From Acidobacteriota bacterium (GTDB taxonomy: Bacteria > Acidobacteriota > Vicinamibacteria > Vicinamibacterales > CAVVIG01): a stretch of 43,758 nucleotides of DNA. The position numbers were made by a program, and so were the translations under genes. The DNA lies in NCBI GenBank assembly GCA_016195265.1, contig JACPZW010000047.1, forward strand, positions 1 to 43,758, written 5' to 3'. A model generated the notes under the pieces. The model was not told where the DNA came from, searched no databases, and was given only the letters and a program-made list of their open reading frames with translations. This document shows, in pieces, positions 35,076 through 43,369 of this stretch (its first letter is position 1; every line of letters begins with the position of its first letter).

Positions 35076-36143
35076 CTAGCACTTGTCGCCGAGGAACCCG
35101 GCGCCGCCGCAGTACTTCGTGTCCTGGATCTGGATCAGCAGGCCGTCGGGATCGGTGAAGTACAACTCCGGCGTGCCGTCCTTGTCGCCGCCGCGATTCT
35201 CCATCCGCATGCTGATGTAATGGCGCAGCGGGCCGACCGGGCCCTGCGCGCTCTCGCGCGGCTTGATGCCGTAGCTCTCCAGCGTCTTGATCACCTGGTC
35301 CGGATTGAACGCGTTCATGTTCAGGCAGACGTGATTGATGCTCGCGGGCCGCGGCGCCGCGTTGCCGCGCGGCGCGCCGCCGCCCGTGAACATGAGGAAC
35401 TGCACCGTCGGGCCGATCGCCAGAGTCGGCGCCGTCGGGCCCTGATACGAGCGGATCCCGACGCCGAACACGTCCTGATAGAACTTGTTCGACCGCGCCG
35501 CGTCGGTCGAGAAGACGGTGAAGTGACTCAGGTCGCGCACGGCGAGCAGCCCCTTGGACGGTGACGGCTCCGGCGCCGCACAGACGTCGCCGAGCGCGCC
35601 GGCGCCGCCGCAGTACTTCGGATCCTGCAGCTGACAGACGATGCCGTCCGGATCGCCGACGTAGACTTCGGGCGTGCCGTCCTTTGCACCGCCGGCTTCC
35701 GGCCCTCGCATCCGCACGCGGACTTTCATCGGCCCGGCGTTCGATCCACCGCCGCCGGCGTTGCTCGCGCCGGCCGCGTCGGCTTTCGTGACGCCGTGCT
35801 CGGCGAGCACGCTCAGGATCCGGTCCACGTTGAAGTTCTCAACCGTCACGCAGAAGTGGTTGATGGCGGGCGGTGTGTTCGCGGCCGCCTGACTGACGGC
35901 GAGAAACTGCGGCCCCGCCCCGATCCGCAGCGCCGTCGTCGCACCTTGCCGCGCCTGAATCGGCATTCCGAACAGGCCCTGGTAGAACTCGATTGTGCGT
36001 TTCGGATCCGGCACGGAGAGCGTGAAGTGATTGAACGCCCGGATTCGCAGCTGCGACGGCGCGGCTTGCGCCAGCGCGCGGCGGGCGATGGCGAGCGCGG
36101 GCAGGGACAGCAACAGGCTTCGGCGCGTCATCTGTGAGCTCAT
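35076..36143 (-). CDS. Exported tandem VOC (glyoxalase/bleomycin-resistance fold) protein
   Basis: 355 residues. The start at 36143 follows GAGGAGTCCG. A Tat-like N-terminus (MTRRSLLLSLPALAIARRAL) shows export. Two VOC modules each open with a metal-type His: FNHFTLSVPDPKRTIEFYQG (about 37-56) and LSHFTVFSTDAARSNKFYQD. Each ends with the same unusual Cys motif, DPKYCGGAGALGDVC and DTKYCGGAGFLGDKC, so the protein is an internal duplication. Other ligand-type residues are INHFCVTV, INHVCLNM, GTPEVYVGDPDG and GTPELYFTDPDG. VOC enzymes do dioxygenation, isomerisation or drug binding; the duplicated Cys loop is not one I know. It lies 15 bases downstream of the metallo-hydrolase gene. Confidence 0.8.
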   Translation of the reverse strand: MSSQMTRRSLLLSLPALAIARRALAQAAPSQLRIRAFNHFTLSVPDPKRTIEFYQGLFGMPIQARQGATTALRIGAGPQFLAVSQAAANTPPAINHFCVTVENFNVDRILSVLAEHGVTKADAAGASNAGGGGSNAGPMKVRVRMRGPEAGGAKDGTPEVYVGDPDGIVCQLQDPKYCGGAGALGDVCAAPEPSPSKGLLAVRDLSHFTVFSTDAARSNKFYQDVFGVGIRSYQGPTAPTLAIGPTVQFLMFTGGGAPRGNAAPRPASINHVCLNMNAFNPDQVIKTLESYGIKPRESAQGPVGPLRHYISMRMENRGGDKDGTPELYFTDPDGLLIQIQDTKYCGGAGFLGDKC

Positions 36144-36158
36144 CGGACTCCTCGTGTG

Positions 36159-37061
36159 TTATTTGCCGCCCTGCTCGGCCCAGACCTGGTTGAACACACC
36201 CTGCGCGATGTCGATCTCCGCCTTGTAGCCCGCGGGATCGATGAACGGGTTCGGTCCCTTGCCGAGCTTCGGAAACTTCTCCGCGAGGTTGTACATCGCC
36301 GGATGCGACGCCAGCGGAATGTCGCACGGCAGCGACCGCAGGATCTGGAACGTCCGCCGGAATTCGTCCGCGATCTGCGGCGTGTCCTTGTTGTTCACGA
36401 GCACGAACCCGGGATTGACGCCGGCGCTGCCGATGATGACGACGTCCAGCGTCCGCCCGCCGTCCTGCACCTTCATCGTCCACGTCGTGCAGCCCCGCGT
36501 GTGGCCCGGCGTCAGGTGCGCGTGGAGTACCGTCCCGCCGAGTGTCACCATCTCGCCGTCGTGAATGACGCGATCGATCGGATGCGGCTTGTCGCCGGGA
36601 CGCATCTTCTCGAGCGCCGGCACGTCTTCCGCCATCGCGACGACCGTCGCGCCTGTTTGCTGCTTCACGGCCGCGTCGCCTTCCATGTGATCGCCGTGCG
36701 CGTGGCTGCCGAGGAGGATCTTCACGTCGGTCCACTTGAAGCCGAGTGTTTCGACGGAGCTCTTCAGAGCCGGGACGTTCGCCTCGTACGAGCTGTTAAT
36801 AAGGATGTGGCCCTGCGGCGTCGTGACGAGAAACGACGCGAGGCTCTGCGTCCCGACGTAGTAGATGTTCGCGACGACCTTGTGGGGCGTGAACGCGGTC
36901 GTCTGCTCTTCACGCGAGCCGACGTTGCGGCGAAAGACCTCCTGCTGCGTCCACACGTGACCGGCAGGCTGTTGCGCGATCGCGTCGGCGGTGCCGAGCG
37001 TCGCCGACGTCGCGGACAGGGCGCAGGCGAGGACGAACGCGGTCCTGGCAATCTTCAACAT
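36159..37061 (-). CDS. Metallo-beta-lactamase-fold hydrolase, subclass B3-like
   Basis: 300 residues. The signal peptide (ARTAFVLACALSATSATLG) precedes a mature MBL fold. Zinc ligands fit subclass B3: SHAHGDHMEG (H120, H122, D124, H125), LTPGHTRGCTTW (H187) and ASHPAMYNLAEK (H253). The N-terminal FLVTTPQGHILINSSYEANV is the B3 strand pattern. It is exported and would hydrolyse beta-lactams or another ester or amide in the periplasm. Many environmental B3-like proteins are not shown to be resistance enzymes. The same strand carries the VOC gene right after it. Upstream is a long repeat-rich spacer, and no BlaI-type operator dyad was found there. Confidence 0.88.
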   Translation of the reverse strand: MLKIARTAFVLACALSATSATLGTADAIAQQPAGHVWTQQEVFRRNVGSREEQTTAFTPHKVVANIYYVGTQSLASFLVTTPQGHILINSSYEANVPALKSSVETLGFKWTDVKILLGSHAHGDHMEGDAAVKQQTGATVVAMAEDVPALEKMRPGDKPHPIDRVIHDGEMVTLGGTVLHAHLTPGHTRGCTTWTMKVQDGGRTLDVVIIGSAGVNPGFVLVNNKDTPQIADEFRRTFQILRSLPCDIPLASHPAMYNLAEKFPKLGKGPNPFIDPAGYKAEIDIAQGVFNQVWAEQGGK

Positions 37062-37333
37062 GCGGGCGATTATACAGAGAGGAGACCTGTCTCGCTTCGA
37101 GACTCCTGCCGGACGCGGGCCAGACCCGTCCCTCGCTCAGGCCGCGATCTTCTAAGGATGGTGACGGCAACGCGTATACTTGATTTCGTGATCGCTCGCT
37201 GTTGCCGCGGCTGCGTCAGGCGTACATCGAGCCTCTGCGCGACCGAGCGCTGGCCAGTCCGGATCTCGGCCGCTTCCTTCAGTGGCTGAATCGCGGCCGC
37301 GGCCGTCGCGGCCGCGGATGAGCGGGCAGATCA

Positions 37334-37359
37334 GTAGGGCGGGTCCTTTCGGACCCGCC
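37334..37359. repeat. Bipartite palindromic repeat, family A, copy 4 (short form)
   Basis: GTAGGGCGGGTCC-TTTC-GGACCCGCC, the first hairpin only, 14 bases before copy 5. Confidence 0.8.
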
Positions 37360-37373
37360 TGAGAGATGCGACC

Positions 37374-37450
37374 GTAGGGCGGGTCCTTTCCGCCTTCGCG
37401 CGAGGCTTCGGCGGACCGCCGTAGCCTTGGCGGAGGCGGTCGGACCCGCC
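37374..37450. repeat. Family A repeat, copy 5, split by a second palindrome
   Basis: It begins GTAGGGCGGGTCCTTTC and ends GGACCCGCC like the other copies, but about 50 bases (37391-37440) lie in the loop. The insert has its own symmetry: CCGCCTTCGCGCGAGGCTTC and GGCGGACCGCCGTAGCCTTG then GCGGAGGCGG. This looks like one mobile or amplifying element inside another. Confidence 0.7.
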
Positions 37451-37480
37451 GACCCAATCGCGAATCCCTGGGGAGGTTAC

Positions 37481-37978
37481 ATGCGTCCTATTTATGCACA
37501 CGCTCTGCTGCTCGGTTGTCTGGTTGGCCTGCCGCATCCCGCGGCAGCCGCTGATTCCGCGATCGAACGCGCGACCCTGACTGGCCTGACGACGATGAGC
37601 GTCGTCGTCGAGGGTCTGCCGCCGATCGCGGAGAAGAACGGACTGACGACGGCGGCGCTGCAGTCGGACGTGACGCGGCGGCTGCGGCAGGCCGGCCTCT
37701 CGATCGTCGAGGATGCCGACGCGTATTTGTACGTGCACGTGACGGTCGCCGACGCGGGCGCGTCGCTGCCGCTGCCGTACCTGGTCGACGTGTCGTTGAT
37801 GCAGGAGGTCACGCTGCCGCGCGGGCTCAAGACGCGGACGCCGCTGCAGTGCCCGACGTGGGGGCTCAACCGGCTGGGTCTGGCGGGCCCGACGCTCGTG
37901 CGCGGCGCCGTCACCGATCGCGTGACCGAGTTCGTCGATCAGTTCATCGCGGCGTATCGTTCGGTGAATCCGAAGTAG
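37481..37978 (+). CDS. Exported protein of unknown function
   Basis: 165 residues. GGGAGG lies 4 bases before the ATG. The signal peptide (IYAHALLLGCLVGLPHPAAA) ends near AAA-DS. The mature part starts IERATLTGLTTMSVVVEGLP and has an alternating alpha/beta pattern: LTTAALQSDVTRRLRQAGLS, YLYVHVTVADAG, then QEVTLPRGLKTRTPLQCPTW with a single Cys, and a final helix (RVTEFVDQFIAAYRSVN). This resembles small periplasmic proteins of the form seen in outer-membrane or efflux assemblies, but I cannot name it. A pirin gene follows after 9 bases. Confidence 0.72.
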   Translation: MRPIYAHALLLGCLVGLPHPAAAADSAIERATLTGLTTMSVVVEGLPPIAEKNGLTTAALQSDVTRRLRQAGLSIVEDADAYLYVHVTVADAGASLPLPYLVDVSLMQEVTLPRGLKTRTPLQCPTWGLNRLGLAGPTLVRGAVTDRVTEFVDQFIAAYRSVNPK

Positions 37979-37987
37979 GGGGACCCC

Positions 37988-38902
37988 ATGTCGATCCGGC
38001 CCATCAAGTCCATCACGCAATCGAAGCCGACTCTGGAAGGCGCCGGCGTGCACCTGCGCCGCGCGTTCGGTTTCGGCAAGACGTCAGATTTCGATCCGTT
38101 CCTGCTGTTCGACGATTTTCGCGGCGACAACCCGTCGGACTACCTGGCCGGGTTCCCGTGGCATCCGCATCGCGGCATCGAGACGATCACCTACGTCCTC
38201 GCCGGCACCGTCACGCACGGCGACAGCCTCGGCAACACGGGCGCGATGGGCGCGGGCGACGTGCAGTGGATGACGGCGGGCAGCGGCATCATGCATCAGG
38301 AAATGCCGACCGGCGACGCGCAGGGCCGGATGCACGGCTTCCAGCTGTGGGCGAATCTTCCGGCGTCGCTGAAGATGACGGCGCCGCGCTATCAGGACAT
38401 CGTCGCGAAGGACATCCCCGACGTCACCGACGACGACGGCACGCACGTGCGCGTCATCTGCGGAGACTTCTGGGGCAAGAGCGGTCCCGTCGAAGGCGTC
38501 GCGGCGGACCCGCGGTATCTCGACATCTCGATTCCGCCTGGCGTCAGGAAGACGCTGCCGGTCGAATCGTCACGTCACGCGTTCGCGTACGTGTTCGCCG
38601 GTTCCGCCACGTTCCGCGACGCGTCACAGCCCCGCGCGGTGATCACCGAGCGCGTCGGCGTGTCGGGCGCGGCGGAGACGACGAAAACCGAGATGACCGG
38701 CAATCGATCGCTGGTCCTCTTCGACAGCGGCGACGAGATCACCGTGCAGGCCGGCGACGAGGGCATCCGCTTCCTGCTGATCTCGGGACGGCCGCTCGAG
38801 GAACCCGTCGCGTGGTACGGACCCATCGTGATGAACACCGACGAGGAATTGCAGCACGCCTACAACGAGCTGCGCGCCGGCACGTTCATCAAGCACCGCT
38901 GA
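37988..38902 (+). CDS. Pirin-family bicupin
   Basis: 304 residues. GGGGGA lies upstream of the ATG. The N-terminal cupin has the pirin signature FGFGKTSDFDPFLLFDDFRG and the metal ligands in GFPWHPHRGIETITYVLAG, with His and Glu further on (SGIMHQEMP). The C-terminal cupin (YLDISIPPGVRKTLPV, AFAYVFAGSATF) closes the fold, and RPLEEPVAWYGPIVMNTDEE is the family's C-terminal motif. Pirins such as YhaK bind iron; some degrade quercetin and some modulate transcription or metabolism. There is no signal peptide, so it is cytoplasmic. It is in an apparent operon with the unknown exported protein before it. Confidence 0.93.
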   Translation: MSIRPIKSITQSKPTLEGAGVHLRRAFGFGKTSDFDPFLLFDDFRGDNPSDYLAGFPWHPHRGIETITYVLAGTVTHGDSLGNTGAMGAGDVQWMTAGSGIMHQEMPTGDAQGRMHGFQLWANLPASLKMTAPRYQDIVAKDIPDVTDDDGTHVRVICGDFWGKSGPVEGVAADPRYLDISIPPGVRKTLPVESSRHAFAYVFAGSATFRDASQPRAVITERVGVSGAAETTKTEMTGNRSLVLFDSGDEITVQAGDEGIRFLLISGRPLEEPVAWYGPIVMNTDEELQHAYNELRAGTFIKHR

Positions 38903-38923
38903 CGCGCCGTCTTCCGACGATCC

Positions 38924-40834
38924 TCAGACGACGGTTGACGTGCCTCGCCTGGCGCCGCCCGGCCTGACCTTCTGGTACCAGGTCGAGTCGGCGCCGCCGC
39001 CGATGCGCGAGACGACGAACTCGAGCAGGTACGGATTGCCGGCGCGCACTTCGGCCGCGCCCTTCTTCAGCGCGGCCGCGATGTCGCTGGCATTCGTCAC
39101 TCGCTGGCCGCTGACGCCCTGACTCTCGGCGAGCTTCACGAAATCGATGTCGGGATCGCCGAGGTAGAGGCCGGGGTACTTTCCCGTCTCGGTCATGCGC
39201 TTGTTGTACCGGTACGCGCCATTTCGCACCGTCTGATAGTTGTGGTTGTTCCAGACGATCGTCAGCACGGCCGTCTGATGGCGCGCCATCGACCAGAATC
39301 CGCCGCCGCTGTACATCACCGACCCGTCGCCGATGCTCAGCACGACCTGCCGATCGGGCGCGGCCAGCTTCGCGCCGACCGCCGCGCCGACGCCCCAGCC
39401 GAGCGAGCCGCCGCCGTGGCCGATGTTCTGCTTCTGATCGGTACGCGGGCCGTAGCTCAGGAAGTCGTGCTTGCCCTGAAGCCCCGGCGCGTTCTCCGTC
39501 ACGAGGAGCGCGTTCCTCTCGAGGCCCTGCTCCATTTCGTAGCCGAGCTGGTCGGGATGGATCACGGGCTGATTGAAGTTCTTCCGCGCCTGCGCCAGGC
39601 ACTCGGCGCCGGCGGCCCCGACCGCGGGACGGATCACCGCCATCCGCTCGTCGCGGATTCTCGAAAGGCGATCTCTCGTGACGAGCGCGGTCACGGCGGC
39701 GGTGAGATCCGCCACCGTGGACTTCACGTCGCCGACGACCGCGAGATCCAGGCCGCGCGTGCGGCCCATCATGTTCGTGTCGAGGCCGACTGCGATGTAC
39801 CTCGGCGCGTCGCCGGTGTCCGGAGCGCCGCCTGACTCGCGCGATCCGATCTGAATCACGAGATCCGCGCCGCTGTACGGATACGGCCGATCACCGCCGA
39901 AGCGTGTCCCGAGATACTGCGGGTGCGCGGCCGACAGATAGTTGAAGCCCGGCAGATTCGGCGTGACGATCGGCAGGCCGAGCATCTCGCACAGCGCGAC
40001 CGCCGCGACCATCGCGTCGGCCTTGAACACTTCGTCGCCCAGGAGCGCGACCGGACGCCTGGCCTCGACGAGCAGTCGCGCGGCTCGCTGCACCTGATCT
40101 GCAGCGGCGCGCGGTCTCGCCTCGAACAGAAACGCCTCCTTCGGCAGCACGTCGCCTTTCACCTGTTCGGTCAGCGCGCGCGTCGAGAACGCGACGTAGA
40201 CCGGCCCCCCGGGCGGCGTCGCCGCCAGCTTGTACGCGCGGCGAATCGCCAGCGCCGTCGAGGCGCCGGTGCGCACATCCCAGGCGATCTTGGTGAACTG
40301 CCGGTTGATCTCGGACTGACTGAAGCCCGGGCGCGGCGCGAGCACCATGTCGTCGCTCGCGATGGTGTTGTCGCTCATGCCGGCCGTGACGATGAGCCCC
40401 GATCCGTCGTAGTGGGCGTTGTAGAGCTGCCCCGCCATCTGCGCGGTGCCGACGGCGGCGTGGACGTTCACGAACGTCGGCTGCCGCGAGACCTTGTGAT
40501 ATGCGTCGGCCATGCCGATCACGATCCCTTCGTGCAGGCCGACCACGACCTCCAGCTCGGGCCGGTCGACTAGCGCGTCGAAGAACGCGACCTCGAGCGA
40601 GCCAGGATTGGTGAAGATGTACTTCGACCCGGCCGCCTTGATCTGTTCGACGAGGAGTTCGCCGCCCGTGCCGCTGAATGCGGGCGCGTCCACTGGCGCC
40701 GGCATCGTGCCGACGTCCGCGGCCTCGACCACGGATCGCGCCGCCGCGGCCGTGAGTCCGGTGGCCACGAGACGACTGAAGAAGTCGCGCCGGGAGACGC
40801 GGCCGTCGAAGTAGTCGTGCAGCAGGTCCCTCAT
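38924..40834 (-). CDS. Tat-exported ThDP-dependent 2-oxoacid decarboxylase-like enzyme (benzoylformate-decarboxylase type)
   Basis: 636 residues. The start at 40834 follows GGGGAGCTCAC. The N-terminus has a Tat signal: GRVSRRDFFSRLVATGLTAA. The ThDP fold is complete: the N-terminal Glu102 in VVVGLHEGIVIGMADAY that activates the cofactor, and the C-terminal site GDGSVMYSGGGFWSMARHQT with N529-N530 (GDG-x-NN, 502-530). The central domain is the usual Rossmann-type spacer. Members cleave or join 2-oxoacids; the decarboxylase group has this domain order. A ThDP enzyme with a Tat signal would be exported folded with its cofactor. The divergent neighbour is an FMN 2-hydroxyacid oxidase, suggesting a mandelate-like pair. 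Substrate specificity is not shown by the motifs. Confidence 0.82.
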   Translation of the reverse strand: MRDLLHDYFDGRVSRRDFFSRLVATGLTAAAARSVVEAADVGTMPAPVDAPAFSGTGGELLVEQIKAAGSKYIFTNPGSLEVAFFDALVDRPELEVVVGLHEGIVIGMADAYHKVSRQPTFVNVHAAVGTAQMAGQLYNAHYDGSGLIVTAGMSDNTIASDDMVLAPRPGFSQSEINRQFTKIAWDVRTGASTALAIRRAYKLAATPPGGPVYVAFSTRALTEQVKGDVLPKEAFLFEARPRAAADQVQRAARLLVEARRPVALLGDEVFKADAMVAAVALCEMLGLPIVTPNLPGFNYLSAAHPQYLGTRFGGDRPYPYSGADLVIQIGSRESGGAPDTGDAPRYIAVGLDTNMMGRTRGLDLAVVGDVKSTVADLTAAVTALVTRDRLSRIRDERMAVIRPAVGAAGAECLAQARKNFNQPVIHPDQLGYEMEQGLERNALLVTENAPGLQGKHDFLSYGPRTDQKQNIGHGGGSLGWGVGAAVGAKLAAPDRQVVLSIGDGSVMYSGGGFWSMARHQTAVLTIVWNNHNYQTVRNGAYRYNKRMTETGKYPGLYLGDPDIDFVKLAESQGVSGQRVTNASDIAAALKKGAAEVRAGNPYLLEFVVSRIGGGADSTWYQKVRPGGARRGTSTVV

Positions 40835-40994
40835 GTGAGCTCCCCGGCGCGCGGGCGCGCCAGCAAACACGTACGACCTGGATGCCGGATCTCCGGTAGG
40901 CTGCCGACATTCCAGCGGAACGCCGGCGAGCTGTTTCCGGAAAGCCGTCAGATCGGGCGTTGTGCGGTGAGAATCGGCAAGGGACCTGCCAAGG

Positions 40995-41000
40995 TAGAAT
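40995..41000 (+). promoter_or_regulatory. Possible -10 element of the FMN oxidase gene
   Basis: TAGAAT lies 10 bases before the GTG start at 41011, with no ribosome site between. The start of transcription would be near 41007, giving an almost leaderless message. No good -35 is seen. Confidence 0.35.
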
Positions 41001-41010
41001 CGCGAGCGCC

Positions 41011-42168
41011 GTGAGCCTCCGACCCGCCAGCAGCGTGAACATCGCGGACCTGCGACGCCTCGCGCAACGCCGACTGCCGCGCGCCGTCTTCGACTACATC
41101 GACGGCGGCGCCGAGGACGAAGTCACACTGCGCGGCAATTGCCGCGCGTTCGAGACGATCGCGTTTCGCCCTCGGGGCGCCGTCGCGACGCCGCATTGCG
41201 ATCTGCGGACTGAGGTAATGGGGACGACGCTCGAGCTGCCGTTCCTACTCGCGCCGCTCGGCAGCAGCCGCCTGTTCTATCCGCGCGGCGAGATCGTCGC
41301 CGCGCGCGAAGCCGGCGCGGCGGGGGCCGTCTACATCCTGTCGACGCTGTCCGGCTGCCGGCTCGAGGACGTCAAGGCCGGATCCAGCGGTTCGGTCTGG
41401 TATCAGCTGTATCTGGTCGGCGGCCGCGACGTCGCGCGCGCGGGCATCGAGCGCGCCCGCGCCGCGGGGTACAGCGTCCTCGTCGTCACGATCGACACGG
41501 CCGTCGCGGGCATGCGCGAACGGGATCACCACAACGGCATCAAGGAGCTGCTCACGTTCAACCCGTGGACGATGCTCCCCTTTCTGCCGCAGCTGCTCGC
41601 GCGTCCGCGATGGCTGGCGGGATTCTTCGCCGACGGCGGGCTGATGAATTTCCCCAACATCATGATCCCGGGGCGCGGCCCGCTGCCGTACACCGACGTG
41701 ACGGCCGCGCTCGGCGACACGATGGTGGAATGGAAGGATCTCCGCTGGATTCGGGAAGCATGGTCGGGCCCGATCGTGATCAAAGGCGTTCACACCGCGG
41801 ACGACGCGCGGCGGGCGGTCGACGAGGGCGCTGAAGGGATCGTCGTCTCGAATCATGGCGGGCGGCAGCTGGACGGCGTGGCGCCGACGCTGCGCGTGCT
41901 GCCCGAGGTCGTGTCGGCGGTCGGGACGAAGACCGAAGTACTCTTCGACGGCGGCATCCGGCGCGGCAGCGACATCGTCAAGGCGCGGTGCCTCGGCGCG
42001 AAGGCCGTGCTGGTCGGGCGCGCGTACGGCTACGGGCTCGCGGCCGCCGGCGGCCCCGGCGTCGCGCGCGCGATCGAGATTCTCCGCGCGGATCTGATCC
42101 GCACGCTCACGCTGCTCGGCTGCAGGTCGATCGCGGAGCTCGACCGCTCGTACATCGAGGATCTGTAG
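41011..42168 (+). CDS. FMN-dependent 2-hydroxyacid oxidase/dehydrogenase (glycolate/lactate/mandelate type)
   Basis: 385 residues from the GTG at 41011; GTG 41035 is an alternative. The TIM barrel carries the family active-site residues: DYIDGGAEDE with Tyr29, PFLLAPLGSSRLFYPRGEI, YQLYL (Tyr131), and the signature SNHGGRQLDG with the catalytic base His282 and Arg285. GGIRRGSDIVKA and VLVGRAYGYGL bind FMN phosphate. It oxidises an L-2-hydroxyacid to a 2-oxoacid in the cytoplasm or at the membrane; a loop at LTFNPWTMLPFLPQLLARP, hydrophobic and inserted at the membrane-binding loop position, suggests a membrane-bound dehydrogenase. It is divergent from the ThDP enzyme, whose substrate class it would produce. 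Confidence 0.88.
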   Translation: MSLRPASSVNIADLRRLAQRRLPRAVFDYIDGGAEDEVTLRGNCRAFETIAFRPRGAVATPHCDLRTEVMGTTLELPFLLAPLGSSRLFYPRGEIVAAREAGAAGAVYILSTLSGCRLEDVKAGSSGSVWYQLYLVGGRDVARAGIERARAAGYSVLVVTIDTAVAGMRERDHHNGIKELLTFNPWTMLPFLPQLLARPRWLAGFFADGGLMNFPNIMIPGRGPLPYTDVTAALGDTMVEWKDLRWIREAWSGPIVIKGVHTADDARRAVDEGAEGIVVSNHGGRQLDGVAPTLRVLPEVVSAVGTKTEVLFDGGIRRGSDIVKARCLGAKAVLVGRAYGYGLAAAGGPGVARAIEILRADLIRTLTLLGCRSIAELDRSYIEDL

Positions 42169-42200
42169 CGGGACTCGCACCGCTAGGAGACGACGAGGCG

Positions 42201-42329
42201 GTGAAGTTGGTCGGGGCGCCGACGGCGTTCACGAGCGACTGGCGGAAGTTCGCGAAGGTCGACCGCGTGTTCATGCTGGGGCGGAGCGACATCGATCACA
42301 CCTCGCTGGGGCTTACTTGCTGGTCTTGA
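42201..42329 (+). other. Possible coding remnant after the FMN oxidase
   Basis: GTG 42201 opens a 42-codon frame, VKLVGAPTAFTSDWRKFAKV then DRVFMLGRSDIDHTSLG, ending at TGA 42329 inside the convergent cytochrome gene's 3' end. The composition looks protein-like. A TAGGAG lies 10 bases upstream. I cannot assign a family; it may be the tail of a decayed gene or chance. Confidence 0.25.
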
Positions 42330-43206
42330 TGCGGTACGACCCGTCGTCGAATCGCTCGCGGTACGCGGCGTGGCACTGAGCGCAGGACTGGCCGAGCGGG
42401 CCGGCCGCGGTCTTCGCGGCGTCCCACTTGCCGGTCGCGGCCGCCGTCTCGATCGCCTCGGCGTTCTTGCGCGCTTCGGCAGCCCAGGTCATCGGCTCGG
42501 TCTTTCCGCGCGTCTTCCAGATCGCTTCGGTTTCGGTGAACGCCTGTTTCAGGATGGCGGCGTTCTGTTTGGTGACGTCCACGTTCGATCCGTCGATGCT
42601 GCCGCGCAGCGCGCCGAACGCCGGCTGCACTTTCTTCATCAGCTTGCTCAGCGCTTCTTCGTCGGGCGTCGCCGGCGGCGGCATGCGCCAGGTCAAATCG
42701 AGGAACGATTCATTGATCACGGCCGTGGCGATCAACGCCGGCCTGCCGCGGTACTTCTCGACGACGTCCGGGGGCAGATCCAGCGTGTAGTCCTTGGCCT
42801 TCTTCGCGATCTCATCAGGATCGAACTTCACGACTTCGCCGAAGACCGTCAGGTACGCGTTGGCCGGCACGGGCGCCTGGAGTTTCGGCGCGAGGATGAG
42901 GACGTCCGGGTTGGTCGTGGTCTTGGCGGCGTCGCCGAAGGCCTTCTGGGCGACGGAAAACGCCGACTTCGAGAGGATGCTCTGCACCGCCGCCGTCATG
43001 GTGACGCGCTCGCCGTAATACGTTTCGGGATGCGTCGCCACGGTGTTCGTCGCGACAGGAATCAGCGGTTTGGCCGGAGCCGCCGCAGGTGCGGCGTCGC
43101 CGCCGCGTCCTCCCGCCTGCTGGGCGCCGAGTGCGACGCACACGCTGCACGCGAGCGTCAGGGCGATCGTCAGCGGCGCACGGCCGGCAGTCAGCGGATT
43201 CCGCAT
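42313..43206 (-). CDS. Exported cytochrome c'-like protein
   Basis: 297 residues. The start at 43206 follows AAGAAGGAG. The signal peptide includes TIALTLACSVCVALGA. After a Gly/Ala/Pro-rich linker (GGRGGDAAPAAAPAKPLIPV) a domain of about 100 residues (ETYYGERVTMTAAVQSILSK, ending LDLPPDVV) looks like an OB-type or nucleotide-free beta domain. The C-terminal 130 residues are helical and end with the haem motif SCAQCHAAYRERF (C275, C278, H279), placed near the C-terminus as in class II cytochromes c'. The two-part plan is not one I can name. It could shuttle electrons in the periplasm or bind small gases. Confidence 0.78.
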   Translation of the reverse strand: MRNPLTAGRAPLTIALTLACSVCVALGAQQAGGRGGDAAPAAAPAKPLIPVATNTVATHPETYYGERVTMTAAVQSILSKSAFSVAQKAFGDAAKTTTNPDVLILAPKLQAPVPANAYLTVFGEVVKFDPDEIAKKAKDYTLDLPPDVVEKYRGRPALIATAVINESFLDLTWRMPPPATPDEEALSKLMKKVQPAFGALRGSIDGSNVDVTKQNAAILKQAFTETEAIWKTRGKTEPMTWAAEARKNAEAIETAAATGKWDAAKTAAGPLGQSCAQCHAAYRERFDDGSYRIKTSK

Positions 43207-43330
43207 GAATGAACTCCTTCTTCTTTCGGTTAACTCGCTCATTGTAGGGGAATCCATGCTGGGGGTGAACCCCTGCGTTTTCATAAAGAGGCTAATGGGT
43301 TACCTAGAGCGGTCAATTAACTGGCCTCAT

Positions 43331-43342
43331 GTATTACAATAC
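43331..43342. promoter_or_regulatory. Palindrome GTATTACAATAC with a possible -10 box
   Basis: GTATT-AC-AATAC is a perfect dyad in an AT-rich stretch upstream of the small basic protein gene. TACAAT (43335-43340) within it could be a -10 box, so a regulator bound here would block transcription. No clear -35 is seen. Confidence 0.35.
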
Positions 43343-43369
43343 AGCCCATAAGGGAGGCTCTATAAATCG

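Larger units (their letters stand above)
37062..37480. other. Repeat-rich intergenic region, 419 bases
   Basis: It separates a leftward hydrolase from a rightward exported protein. It holds two family A palindromes (37334 and 37374, listed separately). A stop-to-stop open frame at 37184-37321 encodes LPRLRQAYIEPLRDRALASP and DLGRFLQWLNRG but has no proper start, so it may be a remnant. A TATACT hexamer at about 37176-37181 is a weak promoter hint. Confidence 0.5.

Noticed and set aside
36159..37061. Calling the B3-like protein a resistance gene regulated by BlaI
   Set aside because: No BlaI-like dyad was seen in its spacer, the BlaI pair is 20 kb away, and many B3-fold proteins have other roles.
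37184..37321. 45-codon open frame in the 37 kb spacer as a gene
   Set aside because: No start codon with a ribosome site and a GC-palindromic end; kept only as a possible remnant in the spacer entry.
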